Assembly: GCF_000244955.1 (NCBI RefSeq)
Contig: NZ_CM001439.1
Span: 3,328,385-3,392,384 of the forward strand
Reading direction: 5' to 3'
From: Saccharomonospora marina XMU15
GTDB lineage: Bacteria > Actinomycetota > Actinomycetes > Mycobacteriales > Pseudonocardiaceae
Length of the DNA stretch: 64,000 nt
Of this stretch, positions 8,252 through 16,480 are shown in pieces (position 1 is the first letter of the stretch; every line of letters starts with the position of its first letter). Below the pieces are notes generated by a model that saw only the letters and a list, made by a program, of their open reading frames with translations, was not told the origin of the DNA and did not search any database. Position numbers and translations under genes: made by a program.

Positions 8252-9136
8252 TCAGCCGGATCGGGCGACGCGGGACAGCGCGGCGATGTCGGCGGGTGGA
8301 ACCCGGCAGCAACCGCCCACCGCCGTGACACCCCGCGCATACCAGCTCGCCGCCTCGTCGGCGCGGAAGCGGGAGGTGCCGGTCCACCGGCCTACCTCCG
8401 GGTCCCAGCCCTGGCCGCTGTTCGGATAGGCGAGCACCGGCTTCCCTGTGGTCTCACCGGCGATGGCGACGGCGTCGGCGACCTCCTCGGGGGCGCAGCA
8501 GTTCACGCCGACCGCGACGATGTCGGGCCTGCCCGCGACGACCGCGAAGGCCTCCTCCAGCGGCTGGCCCGCGCGGGTTCGGCCGCCGTCGACCGTGTAG
8601 GACAGCCACGCGGGCATCCCCACGGACTCCAGAGCGTCCAGCAGTGCCTCGGCCTCTTCGACGTCGGGCACGGTCTCCAGCGCGAGCAGGTCCGGCTCGG
8701 CCTCGGCGAGCACGTCCAGCCGGGGCCGGTGGAACGCGGCCAACTTCTGGCGGCTCACCCCGTATCGGCCCCGGTACTCCGAGCCGTCGGCGAGCACGGC
8801 CCCGTACGGCCCCACCGAGGCGGCGACCCAGCGCGGCACGTCGTCGCTGACCTGGTCGCGCGCGCGTTTGGCGAGTTCCACGCTGCGGCGCAGCAGCGCG
8901 GCGGCCTGCCCCGGCCCGATACCGCGCGCGGCGAACCCGGTGAAGCTGGCCTGGTAGCTCGCCGTGGTGGCGACATTGGCGCCCGCTCGAAAGAACGCGC
9001 GATGAGCCGAGACGACCTCCTCGGGCGCGTCGGCGAGCAGTCGCGCCGACCACAGCGCGTCGGAGAGATCGTGCCCGCGTGCCTCGAGTTCGGTCGCGAC
9101 GCCGCCGTCCAGCACGATCCGCTGTCGTTCCCACAC
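8252..9136 (-). CDS. mmuM: homocysteine S-methyltransferase
   Basis: A 294-residue homocysteine S-methyltransferase that transfers a methyl group from S-methylmethionine (or SAM) to homocysteine, giving methionine. It begins with the family signature RIVLDGGVATELEARGHDL. The zinc-binding cysteines are present: GVNCCAPEEV near residue 220 and GGCCRVPP near 285. The length fits the MmuM subgroup without a cobalamin domain. The start is unclear: GTG at 9136 gives the usual family N-terminus, while an ATG at 9199 would add 21 residues; neither has a good ribosome binding site. It stands alone, transcribed away from the J-domain gene. No S-methylmethionine permease gene is next to it. Confidence 0.88.
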   Translation of the reverse strand: MWERQRIVLDGGVATELEARGHDLSDALWSARLLADAPEEVVSAHRAFFRAGANVATTASYQASFTGFAARGIGPGQAAALLRRSVELAKRARDQVSDDVPRWVAASVGPYGAVLADGSEYRGRYGVSRQKLAAFHRPRLDVLAEAEPDLLALETVPDVEEAEALLDALESVGMPAWLSYTVDGGRTRAGQPLEEAFAVVAGRPDIVAVGVNCCAPEEVADAVAIAGETTGKPVLAYPNSGQGWDPEVGRWTGTSRFRADEAASWYARGVTAVGGCCRVPPADIAALSRVARSG

Positions 9137-9478
9137 GTCATCAGCGTATGTGAACTCCCGGCCGAGTTGACCCGAGCGCGCATCGCCCGCCTCCGACATA
9201 CGCCGCCCGCCGCCCGGCCCTCGCCACCGCGTCCCCGCGCCCAGGAACGCGGAACTCGCAGGTGGCAACGCGGAACTCGCGGGCGGCAACGGGGAACTCG
9301 CGGGCGGCAACGCGGAACTCGCGGGCGGCAACGCGGAACTCGCGGGCAGCAACGGGGGACTCGCGGTTGTGGGTCGGCAGCCTTTAGCACACAGGCGATC
9401 CGCCACCCGCCGACGCCGGGCGGTGCCCGTGCCGCAGGGCGCGGGCCATATTGTGTGCCGCGGCAAGCGGAGGTGAGA
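9137..9478. other. intergenic stretch with promoters and a minisatellite
   Basis: This 342-base stretch separates the divergent mmuM and J-domain genes. Apart from the 21-base tandem repeat at 9246-9366 I see no gene: the long open frames through it have arginine/glycine-rich translations that simply follow the repeat period. Promoters for both flanking genes are expected here, but no clear -35/-10 pair stands out. Confidence 0.6.
9246..9366. repeat. 21-bp tandem repeat, about 5.8 copies
   Basis: Five full units and one partial unit of a 21-base direct repeat with core GGAACTCGCGGGCGGC, starting at 9246, 9267, 9288, 9309, 9330 and 9351. Copies differ at a few bases. The same unit occurs, inverted and more degenerate, at about 22591-22690. 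Both tracts lie outside genes, so this is a dispersed intergenic repeat family rather than part of a protein. Confidence 0.9.
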
Positions 9479-10729
9479 GTGCCCGACGTCGACTACTACG
9501 AACTGCTTGGCGTCCGGCCGGACGCGACGGCTGCGGAGATCAAGTCGGCGTACCGCGCGCTCGCGCGGTCGATGCATCCCGACACCGGTGGAACGGCGGG
9601 CACGTTCCGGTTGCTGCGCGAGGCCTACGAGACACTGGGCGATCCGCAGCGGCGCGCCGAGTACGACAATGCCCTGTACGACGGCGCCCAGTACGACAGC
9701 GAGTACGAGACCGAGTACGAGACCGAGTACGAGACCGAGTACGACACCGGGTACGACGCCGACGAGCCCGGCGGCGAGCCGGACGAGGACGGGCCCGCCG
9801 AACCCGGTTTCCGCACCACCGGCAGCACCGGGGCGGGCGGTGCCGCGGCGGCCACCCGGACCCGGCGCTCGCGGTACCGGGCACGGCCGGGCCAGTTCGG
9901 CGAGGACCCCGCCTTCGTGCCCGACACCCCGCGGCTGCCCGTCGCGACGATCCCGTGGTGGCACCGCGTCGACGACACCGCCAGGGTGCACTACGCCCAG
10001 CCCGGCACCGCAGGCCACGCCCCCACGGTGGCGGCGCTGCTCGGCGTGGTGCTGGCGGCGCTGCCACTGTTGTTGCCGCTGGACCTCTCCCCCGTGCCGC
10101 TCGTGGGCTGCCTCCTCCTGCTGGCCGCCGCGCTCACGGCCGCCTCGCTGCTCGGCAGGCGAGCGCTGGCGGCACATCGGCAGCTGCGCGCCTTCCGCGA
10201 CGAATTCGGTGGCACCGCGGTGTTCGGCCGGCCGGGCACCGAAACCGACCAGGTGGCCGAGCGGCTCACCGCCGACCTGCTCGCCAGCTACCTCACCAGG
10301 CTGCCCGGCGTGCGGGTGTTCCACGGGCTGGCCTGGCCCGACTCGGTGTTCGCCGACGTGGACCACGCCGTGCTGTGCGGGCGCAGGCTCGTGCTCGTCG
10401 AGTCGAAGCTGTGGCTGCCCGGCCACTACAGCACCGATTCCTCCGGCACGTTGCTGCGCAACGGGCACCGGTTTCGCGGCGGCGGCACCCGACTGGCCGA
10501 AAGCGTCGAACGCTTCCGGCGGCTGCTGCCGCAGGTGGAGGTCCGAGGCGCGCTGGTGCTCTACCCCAGCAGGGCGGGAGAGCTCACCACCGAGCCGGAC
10601 ACCGGCGCGGAGATCCCCGCGATGACACCGCAGCGGTTCGTCCGCGAACTGGGCGCCTGGCTGGCGGTGGAGCCAGCGACCGTCGACCGCGGCGTGTTCC
10701 GCACCGTGCTCGGCCAGGTGGTCGGCTGA
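9479..10729 (+). CDS. membrane J-domain protein with NERD-like nuclease domain
   Basis: A 416-residue composite protein. Residues 4-66 are a J-domain with the HPD motif at 33-35, which stimulates DnaK ATPase activity. Residues 74-93 are a run of (E/T)YETE repeats. A disordered linker follows, then two transmembrane helices (about 182-200 and 206-224). The C-terminal 180 residues look like a NERD / restriction-endonuclease-like domain: FADVDHAVLCGRRLVLVESK supplies D-x-D and E-x-K at about 293-310. The start is GTG with GGAGG five bases upstream. The protein should be membrane-bound with both ends in the cytoplasm. A chaperone-linked nuclease or a DNA/RNA-binding role is inference; the NERD assignment rests on motif reading only. 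Confidence 0.82.
   Translation: MPDVDYYELLGVRPDATAAEIKSAYRALARSMHPDTGGTAGTFRLLREAYETLGDPQRRAEYDNALYDGAQYDSEYETEYETEYETEYDTGYDADEPGGEPDEDGPAEPGFRTTGSTGAGGAAAATRTRRSRYRARPGQFGEDPAFVPDTPRLPVATIPWWHRVDDTARVHYAQPGTAGHAPTVAALLGVVLAALPLLLPLDLSPVPLVGCLLLLAAALTAASLLGRRALAAHRQLRAFRDEFGGTAVFGRPGTETDQVAERLTADLLASYLTRLPGVRVFHGLAWPDSVFADVDHAVLCGRRLVLVESKLWLPGHYSTDSSGTLLRNGHRFRGGGTRLAESVERFRRLLPQVEVRGALVLYPSRAGELTTEPDTGAEIPAMTPQRFVRELGAWLAVEPATVDRGVFRTVLGQVVG
9701..9760 (+). repeat. 12-bp in-frame coding repeat
   Basis: Three exact copies of GAGTACGAGACC followed by two diverged copies, in frame within the J-domain gene and encoding the EYET run. The period is a multiple of three, so copy number can change without breaking the frame. 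It marks a flexible acidic linker between the J-domain and the membrane segments. Confidence 0.9.
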
Positions 10730-10737
10730 GTTCGTCA

Positions 10738-10930
10738 GCGCCCCTCCGCGCCCCTCGATGTCCTTCGGCGTCCTTGCGCGTCCTTCGGCGCCCCTCGATG
10801 TCCTTCGGCGTCCTTCCGCCCCCTCCGCGCCCCTCGGCATACTTCGAACGCCCTTCCAGCGCCATCCGACGCCCTCGACCGCCCCTCGACCGCCCCCGAC
10901 GGCTTCCGACGGCTTCCCTTCCGACCAGGT
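10738..10930. repeat. degenerate C-rich intergenic repeat tract
   Basis: Non-coding tract between the J-domain and DUF998 genes made of reiterated words such as CCTCGATGTCCTTCGGCG (near 10756 and 10794) and CGTCCTT, decaying into GACGGCTTCC repeats near its right end. No credible gene: frames through it translate to repetitive arginine/glycine/glutamate sequence. It differs in sequence from the 21-base family at 9246. It may be a mobile or recombination-prone intergenic element. Confidence 0.75.
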
Positions 10931-11010
10931 CGGACCCGCCCGCTTTGACGGGTTCACGACACCGCCGCCGGTAGCGTGCGCGCGTACCGACCACGGCATG
11001 GGAGGAGCCG

Positions 11011-11697
11011 ATGCCCCAGCGAAACCCGAGTCCAGGCACCGCGTTGCTGCCCGCGGCCGGCCTGTTCGCGTTACTGAGCGGTGCGGTGCTGCTGGGATTG
11101 CTGCACCTGCTGCCCTCCAGCGACGGGATCGACCCGGTACGGCGCACCATCAGCGAGTACGCGCTCGGCCCCGACAAGTGGCTGTTCGACCTCTCGGTAC
11201 TGCTCGTGGCCGCTGGCTCGGCCGCGGCGTTCGGCACGCTCGTCGCACGAGGGCTGGTTCGCGCGGTCTCGACCACCACCGTGTTCGGCGGCCTGTGGGT
11301 GGTTGGACTGCTGACGGTCACCGTGTTCGAGAAGACCGACTGGTCGGTGGGGCCGAGCCTGGGCGGAACCATTCACAGGTACGCCAGCATCGTGGCGTTC
11401 GTGGCGCTGCCGCTGGCCGTGCTCAGCTGTGCGGGCGCGGCCCTGCCCGCCTCGCGCGCACTGCGCGGGCTGGCGAGGCTGCTGGCGATCACGTCACTGC
11501 TGTGGTTCGCGGTGATCCTCGGCGCAGTGGCGCTGATGCTCGCCGGTGGCCAGCCGTGGTGGCGGGCGATCCCGCTCGGCCTGGTCGAGCGGTTCCTTGC
11601 CGGTGGCGAGGTACTCGCCCTCACGGTGCTGCTGTGCGGCTCGTTGCGTCCGGCGAACAGTTGCCCAAATCCGCCCCCTCACCTGATACCTTCCTAA
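11011..11697 (+). CDS. DUF998 membrane protein
   Basis: A 228-residue integral membrane protein of the DUF998 family. About six transmembrane helices are visible, starting with LLPAAGLFALLSGAVLLGLLH. The family motif RTISEYALG lies in the first loop, followed by WLFDLSVLLVAAGSAAAFG. A further TDW-containing loop and IHRYASIVAF also match family members. Its biochemical function is unknown. The ATG is preceded by GGGAGGAG. It ends 30 bases before the acyl-CoA operon, but that operon has its own promoter overlapping the end of this gene, so it is probably a separate unit. Confidence 0.85.
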   Translation: MPQRNPSPGTALLPAAGLFALLSGAVLLGLLHLLPSSDGIDPVRRTISEYALGPDKWLFDLSVLLVAAGSAAAFGTLVARGLVRAVSTTTVFGGLWVVGLLTVTVFEKTDWSVGPSLGGTIHRYASIVAFVALPLAVLSCAGAALPASRALRGLARLLAITSLLWFAVILGAVALMLAGGQPWWRAIPLGLVERFLAGGEVLALTVLLCGSLRPANSCPNPPPHLIPS

Positions 11698-11708
11698 GCG
11701 AACGCTTA
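11661..11708 (+). promoter_or_regulatory. promoter and TetR-type operator of the acyl-CoA operon
   Basis: A -35 TTGCCC (11661-11666), 17-base spacer and -10 TGATAC (11684-11689) predict a start near 11696. Exactly there lies the perfect inverted repeat TAAGCGAACGCTTA (11695-11708). The same half-sites occur at 21870-21883 before the TetR gene at 21894, so that TetR is the best candidate repressor. GAGGAGG for the SDR follows at 11715-11721. Confidence 0.75.
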
Positions 11709-11727
11709 CTAGGCGAGGAGGTATCAC

Positions 11728-12489
11728 GTGACGGACTCCCCTTCCCGTGTCGCGATCGTCACCGGAGCAGGCCGAGGCATCGGCGCGGCCATTGCCAGGC
11801 GGCTGTCCTCGGACGGCTTCGCGGTCGGGCTGCTGGACCTCGACGAGGCCGGCGCCAAGGCGGGCGCGGAGGCGATCACCGCCGACGGCGGCCGCGCGGT
11901 GGGCATCGGTCTGGACGTCAGCGACGCCGAGCAGGTCGACGCGGCGGTCAAGGCGGTCGCCGAGCAACTCGGCGCACCGACGGTGCTGGTCAACAACGCG
12001 GGCATCACGCGGGACAACCTGCTGTTCAAGATGAGCGAGGGCGACTGGGACTCGGTCATGAACGTGCACCTGCGCGGGTCGTTCCTGATGAGCAGGGCCG
12101 CGCAGCAGCACATGACCGAGCAGGGCTGGGGCCGCATCGTCAACCTCTCCAGCGTGTCCGCGCTTGGCAACCGGGGCCAGGCCAACTACTCCACCGCCAA
12201 GGCGGGCCTGCAGGGATTCACCAAGACTCTGGCCATCGAGCTGGGCAAGTTCGGGGTGACCGTGAACGCGATCGCCCCCGGCTTCATCGTCACCGACATG
12301 ACCGCCGCCACCGCGGAGCGGGTCGGGATGCCGTTCGAGGAGTTCCAGAAGGCAGCCGCGCAGGAGATCCCGGTGCGCAGGGTCGGCCAGCCCGAAGACA
12401 TCGCGGGCGTGGTGTCGTTCCTGGTCAGCGACGACGCTTCGTTCGTGTCCGGCCAGGTCATCTACGTCGCCGGGGGGCCGAAGGCATGA
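11728..12489 (+). CDS. SDR oxidoreductase, FabG-like 3-oxoacyl reductase
   Basis: A 253-residue classical short-chain dehydrogenase/reductase, like 3-oxoacyl-ACP or 3-hydroxyacyl-CoA dehydrogenases. Cofactor motif TGAGRGIG lies near residue 12, NNAG near 91, the catalytic serine in NLSSVSALG near 141 and YSTAK near 154. Within this operon it probably oxidises or reduces a hydroxyacyl-CoA, like LvaD in the levulinate pathway; that role is inferred from neighbours. It is the first gene of a six-gene operon, with GAGGAGG at ideal spacing before its GTG, a predicted promoter and a palindromic operator. The next gene overlaps its stop codon by four bases. Confidence 0.93.
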   Translation: MTDSPSRVAIVTGAGRGIGAAIARRLSSDGFAVGLLDLDEAGAKAGAEAITADGGRAVGIGLDVSDAEQVDAAVKAVAEQLGAPTVLVNNAGITRDNLLFKMSEGDWDSVMNVHLRGSFLMSRAAQQHMTEQGWGRIVNLSSVSALGNRGQANYSTAKAGLQGFTKTLAIELGKFGVTVNAIAPGFIVTDMTAATAERVGMPFEEFQKAAAQEIPVRRVGQPEDIAGVVSFLVSDDASFVSGQVIYVAGGPKA

Positions 12490-12947
12490 CCGGCACGCGG
12501 GTGTTCTCCGGACTCGACGAGTTCGCGGCCGCGGTCGGCGAGTCACTCGGCACCAGCCAGTGGCACACCGTGACCCAGCAGCAGGTCGACACCTTCGCCG
12601 ACGCCACGGGCGACCACCAGTGGATCCACGTCGACCCCGAGCGCGCCGCGAAGGGTCCCTTCGGCGCCCCGATCGCCCACGGCTACCTGACCCTGTCGCT
12701 GATCCCCATGCTGGGCAAGGACGTCTACCACGTCGAGGGCCTGCGCATGGGAATCAACTACGGGCTCAACAAGGTGCGGTTCCCGCAGCCGGTGAAGGTC
12801 GGCTCCCGGATCAGGGCAGGCGCCGAACTGGTCTCGGTCAGCGACGCCTCGCAGGGCAAGCAGGCGGTGGTCAGGTGGACCATCGAGATCGAAGGCGAGG
12901 CCAAGCCCGCCTGTGTGGCCGAAACGGTCGTGGTGCTGGTGCCCTGA
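12486..12947 (+). CDS. MaoC-family (R)-enoyl-CoA hydratase
   Basis: A 153-residue single hot-dog domain protein of the MaoC / NodN type, which hydrates enoyl-CoA to (R)-3-hydroxyacyl-CoA. The hydratase signature is intact: FADATGDHQWIHVD near residue 36 followed by GAPIAHGYLTLSLIP. The length is typical of single-domain members working as dimers. Its ATG overlaps the stop of the SDR gene (ATGA). Together the two could carry out hydration and dehydrogenation steps of beta-oxidation. The chain length or branching of the substrate is unknown. A 109-base gap follows before the kinase gene, but no separate promoter is evident there. Confidence 0.92.
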   Translation: MTGTRVFSGLDEFAAAVGESLGTSQWHTVTQQQVDTFADATGDHQWIHVDPERAAKGPFGAPIAHGYLTLSLIPMLGKDVYHVEGLRMGINYGLNKVRFPQPVKVGSRIRAGAELVSVSDASQGKQAVVRWTIEIEGEAKPACVAETVVVLVP

Positions 12948-13056
12948 GCCGGGCACGGCCCAACACACAGCGGTCACCGGCACGGGCGGGGGCGGCCGCA
13001 CATCGCGGCGACCGCGGTCGCCTCGCCCGCACCCCGCCCATCGACGAGGAGGTCAG

Positions 13057-14079
13057 ATGAGCAACGAGGACCCACCGGGCCTCGACCTTGAGCGGCTGCG
13101 CACCCACCTCGAACGCGAGCTACCCGGCCTCGTGGCAGGGCCGCTGAACGCTCAGGTGGTGGAGGGCGGCCGGTCCAACCTGACATACGTGGTCAGCGAC
13201 GGCACCAACCGCTGGGTGGTGCGCCGCCCGCCACTGGGGCACGTGCTGCCGACGGCCCACGACATGGGGCGCGAGCACAAGGTGCTGAGCGCGCTGGGGC
13301 CCACGGCGGTTCCGGTTCCGCCCACCCGGTTGCTGTGCACGGACGAGTCGGTGATCGGCGCGCCGTTCTACGTGATGGATTTCGTGGAGGGCACGCCCTA
13401 CCGCAAGGCCGAGGAGCTGGCCGCGCTCGGCGAGCGGCGCACCCGCCACATCGCCGACGCACTGATCGACACGCTCGGCGATCTGCATGCCGTGGACTTC
13501 GTCTCGGTTGGCCTTTCCGACTTCGGCAGGCCGGAAGGCTACCTGGAGCGGCAGCTGCGGCGGTGGAAGAAGCAGCTCGACGCCTCCCGCAGCCGTGACC
13601 TGCCCGGCATCGAGACGCTGCACGAACGCCTCGCGGCCAGGTTGCCCGCCTCCGGCAGTCCGACGATCGTGCACGGCGACTACCGCCTCGACAACGTGCT
13701 GGTGGGGTCGGACGATCAGATCAAGGCCGTGCTGGACTGGGAGATGTCCACGCTCGGCGACCCGCTCACCGACCTGGCGCTGCTCATCGCCTACGCCCAG
13801 CTCAGCACGCTGGACGTCGGCGTCGTCAGCAACGTCAGCGCCGCGCCGGGGTACCCGGCGGCCGACGAGGTCATCACCCGCTACACCCAGCGCAGCGGCC
13901 GCGACGTCTCGGCTCTCAACTGGTACGTGGCGTTCGCCTTCTTCAAGCTCGCGGTGATCCTCGAGGGCATCTACTACCGGTTCAGCCAGGGCAAGACCGT
14001 CGGTGAGGGATTCGAGGCCATCGGCGACGGCGTGCCACCGCTGGTGGCGCACGGCAACGCCACCTTGAAGGAGGACTGA
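13057..14079 (+). CDS. ACAD10/11-type phosphotransferase, LvaA-like 4-hydroxyacyl-CoA kinase candidate
   Basis: A 340-residue aminoglycoside-phosphotransferase-fold kinase. The catalytic loop HGDYRLDNVLV lies near residue 207 and the metal-binding VLDWEMSTLGDPLTDLALL near 227. This wording, together with the C-terminal FAFFKLAVILEGIYYR block, matches the kinase half of mammalian ACAD10/ACAD11 and bacterial LvaA rather than drug-resistance enzymes. Those enzymes phosphorylate the 4-hydroxyl of 4-hydroxyacyl-CoAs. The ATG follows GAGGAGGTCAG. Its stop overlaps the start of the acyl-CoA dehydrogenase (TGATG), so kinase and dehydrogenase are adjacent genes where animals have one fused protein. 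Drug resistance is unlikely. Confidence 0.88.
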   Translation: MSNEDPPGLDLERLRTHLERELPGLVAGPLNAQVVEGGRSNLTYVVSDGTNRWVVRRPPLGHVLPTAHDMGREHKVLSALGPTAVPVPPTRLLCTDESVIGAPFYVMDFVEGTPYRKAEELAALGERRTRHIADALIDTLGDLHAVDFVSVGLSDFGRPEGYLERQLRRWKKQLDASRSRDLPGIETLHERLAARLPASGSPTIVHGDYRLDNVLVGSDDQIKAVLDWEMSTLGDPLTDLALLIAYAQLSTLDVGVVSNVSAAPGYPAADEVITRYTQRSGRDVSALNWYVAFAFFKLAVILEGIYYRFSQGKTVGEGFEAIGDGVPPLVAHGNATLKED

Positions 14080-15290
14080 TGGATTTCGACTTCGACTCCA
14101 CGACCGAGGAGCACCGGCAACGGCTGCAGTCGTTCATGGCCGAGCACGTCTACCCGGCCGAACCGGTGCTTGCCGAGCAGACGCGTGACAAGGCCGACCC
14201 GTGGCAGGTACCTCCTGTCGTCACCGAACTCAGAGCAGCGGCTCGCAAGCGCGGACTGTGGAACTTCTTCCTGCCGGGTGAACTCGGCGCGGGGCTGACC
14301 AACCTGCAGTACGCCCCGCTGGCCGAGATCACCGGCCGCAGCCCGCAACTGGCGCCCGCCGCGATCAACTGCGCCGCGCCCGACACCGGAAACATGGAGT
14401 TGCTGGCCGAGTTCGGCAACGAGCAGCAGAAGCAGCGGTGGCTGCGGCCGCTGCTGGACGGCGAGATCCGCTCCGCCTTCGCCATGACCGAGCCGGAGGT
14501 CGCCTCCTCCGACGCCACCAACATCGCCACCCGCATCCGGCGAGACGGTGACGACTACGTCATCAACGGGCGCAAGTGGTTCATCACCGGAGCGATGAAC
14601 CCCAACTGCCGCGTGCTCATCGTGATGGGCAAGACCGACCCGGACGCACCGCCGCACCGCCAGCAGAGCATGATCCTCGTACCCCGGGACACCCCGGGTG
14701 TCCACATCAGACGCGGCATGAGCGTCTTCGGGTTCGACGACAGCGACCATGGTGGGCACGCCGAGATCGTGTTCGACGACGCGCGGGTTCCCGCCGAGAA
14801 CCTGATCGACGAGGAGGGCTCCGGCTTCGCCATCGCGCAGGCCAGGCTCGGTCCCGGCCGCATCCACCACTGCATGCGGCTGATCGGGATGGCAGAGCGT
14901 GCCATCGAGTTGATGTGCGAGCGCGCGGTGTCCAGGGTGGCCTTCGGCAAGCCGCTCGCCGAACAGGGCGTGATCCGGGAGTGGATCGCCGAGTCGCGGG
15001 TGCGCGTCGAGCAGTTGCGGCTGCTGGTGCTGAAGACGGCCTGGCTGATGGACAAGGTGGGCAACAGGGGCGCCCACACCGAGATCCAGGCGATCAAGAT
15101 CGCCACTCCCGCGTCGGTGGAGTGGATCATCGACAAGGCCATCCAGACCCACGGTGCCGCAGGCGTCAGCCAGGACTTCCTGCTGGCCGGACTGTGGGCG
15201 TCGGCACGGATGCTGCGGCTGGCCGACGGCCCCGACGAGGTACACAAACGTTCGATGGCCCGGCGAGAACTCAAGAGGTACCAGTCATGA
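14079..15290 (+). CDS. ACAD11-like acyl-CoA dehydrogenase
   Basis: A 403-residue FAD-dependent acyl-CoA dehydrogenase. FAD and substrate motifs are present (FAMTEPEVASSDATN near 130, WFITGAMNP near 166). The C-terminal block THGAAGVSQDFLLAG and LRLADGPDEVHKRSMARREL closely resembles mammalian ACAD10/11 and bacterial LvaC, which process the 4-phosphoacyl-CoA made by the neighbouring kinase by eliminating phosphate to reach an ordinary enoyl-CoA. Translational coupling to the kinase gene supports the same job here. Ordinary alpha,beta-dehydrogenation remains possible. The next gene begins inside its last codons (ATGA). Confidence 0.9.
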   Translation: MDFDFDSTTEEHRQRLQSFMAEHVYPAEPVLAEQTRDKADPWQVPPVVTELRAAARKRGLWNFFLPGELGAGLTNLQYAPLAEITGRSPQLAPAAINCAAPDTGNMELLAEFGNEQQKQRWLRPLLDGEIRSAFAMTEPEVASSDATNIATRIRRDGDDYVINGRKWFITGAMNPNCRVLIVMGKTDPDAPPHRQQSMILVPRDTPGVHIRRGMSVFGFDDSDHGGHAEIVFDDARVPAENLIDEEGSGFAIAQARLGPGRIHHCMRLIGMAERAIELMCERAVSRVAFGKPLAEQGVIREWIAESRVRVEQLRLLVLKTAWLMDKVGNRGAHTEIQAIKIATPASVEWIIDKAIQTHGAAGVSQDFLLAGLWASARMLRLADGPDEVHKRSMARRELKRYQS

Positions 15291-16480
15291 CCGACCCCGC
15301 CGTGGACGCGACCGAACTGCGCGATCGCGTCAAGACGCTGCTCGAGGAGCACGACCCGGCCACCACCGACCGCATGGAGTTCCTGCGCGCCCGGTTCGAC
15401 GCCGGGCTGGCGTGGGTGCACTTCCCGCCCGGGCTCGGCGGGCTGGGTGCGCCAAGGGAGCTGCAGTCCGTGGTGGAGGCCGAACTGGCCGCCGCGGGCG
15501 CTCCGGACAACAACCCGCGCCGGATCGGTATCGGTCTCGGCATGGCCGCCCCCACCATCCTCCGCTTCGGCACCGACGAGCAGAAACGCCGCTTCCTTGG
15601 TCCGTTGTGGACCGGTGAGGAGGTGTGGTGCCAGCTGTTCAGCGAGCCCGGCGCGGGCTCGGACCTGGCGGCGCTGGCGACGAGGGCGGTCAGGGACGGC
15701 GACGAGTGGGTGGTCAACGGCCAGAAGGTATGGACCTCCACCGCGCACACCGCCCGCTGGGCGATCCTGGTGACCCGTACCGACCCCGACGTGCCCAAGC
15801 ATCAGGGCATGACGTACTTCGTGTGCGACATGACGCACCCCGGTGTGGAGGTCCGGCCGCTGCGGCAGATCACCGGCGAGGCCGAGTTCAACGAGGTGTT
15901 CCTCACCGACGTGCGCGTTCCCGACTCGCACCGGCTCGGCGAGGTCGGCGAGGGCTGGAAGGTCGCGCAGACCACGCTGATGAACGAGCGGGTCGCCATC
16001 GGCGGCAACGCGATGCCCCGCGAGGGCGGCATGCTCGGCAAGGTCACCGCCACCTGGCGGGCACGCCCCGAGTTACGCACTCCCGACCTGCACGAGCGGC
16101 TGCTGCGGCTGTGGGTGGAGACCGAGGCGTTCCGGCTCGCGGGCGCCAGGCTGCGCCAGCAGCTGGCCGTGGGCTCGCCCGGCCCGGAGGGCTCGGGCAT
16201 GAAGCTGGCGTTCGCCCGGCTTTCGCAGGCGCTTTCGGGGCTGGAGCTGGAGTTGCTCGGCGACGAAGGGCTGCGCTACGACGACTGGACCATGCGCAGG
16301 CCGGAACTGGTCGACTTCCTCGGCAGGCACGCCGGTTACCGCTACCTGCGCGCGAAGGGCAACTCGATCGAGGGCGGCACCTCGGAGATCCTGCGCAACA
16401 TCATCGCCGAGCGCGTGCTGGGGTTGCCGTCGGAGCCGCGTGTCGACAAGGACGTACCGTGGAAGGACCTGCCGCGATGA
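15287..16480 (+). CDS. acyl-CoA dehydrogenase, catalytic subunit
   Basis: A 397-residue acyl-CoA dehydrogenase that introduces a 2,3 double bond into an acyl-CoA using FAD. Landmarks are CQLFSEPGAGSDLAALATRA near 116, GQKVWTSTAHTARWAILV near 145 and the C-terminal SIEGGTSEILRNIIAERVLG, which contains the catalytic glutamate. It overlaps the next gene by four bases, and that partner lacks the glutamate. Such adjacent pairs form alpha2-beta2 enzymes in mycobacterial steroid side-chain degradation. A bulky or branched substrate is therefore plausible but not shown. It belongs to the six-gene operon starting at 11728. Confidence 0.93.
   Translation: MTDPAVDATELRDRVKTLLEEHDPATTDRMEFLRARFDAGLAWVHFPPGLGGLGAPRELQSVVEAELAAAGAPDNNPRRIGIGLGMAAPTILRFGTDEQKRRFLGPLWTGEEVWCQLFSEPGAGSDLAALATRAVRDGDEWVVNGQKVWTSTAHTARWAILVTRTDPDVPKHQGMTYFVCDMTHPGVEVRPLRQITGEAEFNEVFLTDVRVPDSHRLGEVGEGWKVAQTTLMNERVAIGGNAMPREGGMLGKVTATWRARPELRTPDLHERLLRLWVETEAFRLAGARLRQQLAVGSPGPEGSGMKLAFARLSQALSGLELELLGDEGLRYDDWTMRRPELVDFLGRHAGYRYLRAKGNSIEGGTSEILRNIIAERVLGLPSEPRVDKDVPWKDLPR

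Noticed and set aside
8222-9478. Long plus-strand open frame extending the J-domain gene far upstream
   Set aside because: It is antisense to the well-supported homocysteine methyltransferase and crosses the 21-bp repeat; the GTG at 9479 has a strong ribosome binding site and gives the normal J-domain start.
13057-14079. Aminoglycoside resistance gene
   Set aside because: The fold is APH-like, but the motifs and the coupled acyl-CoA dehydrogenase place it with ACAD10/11 and LvaA kinases.
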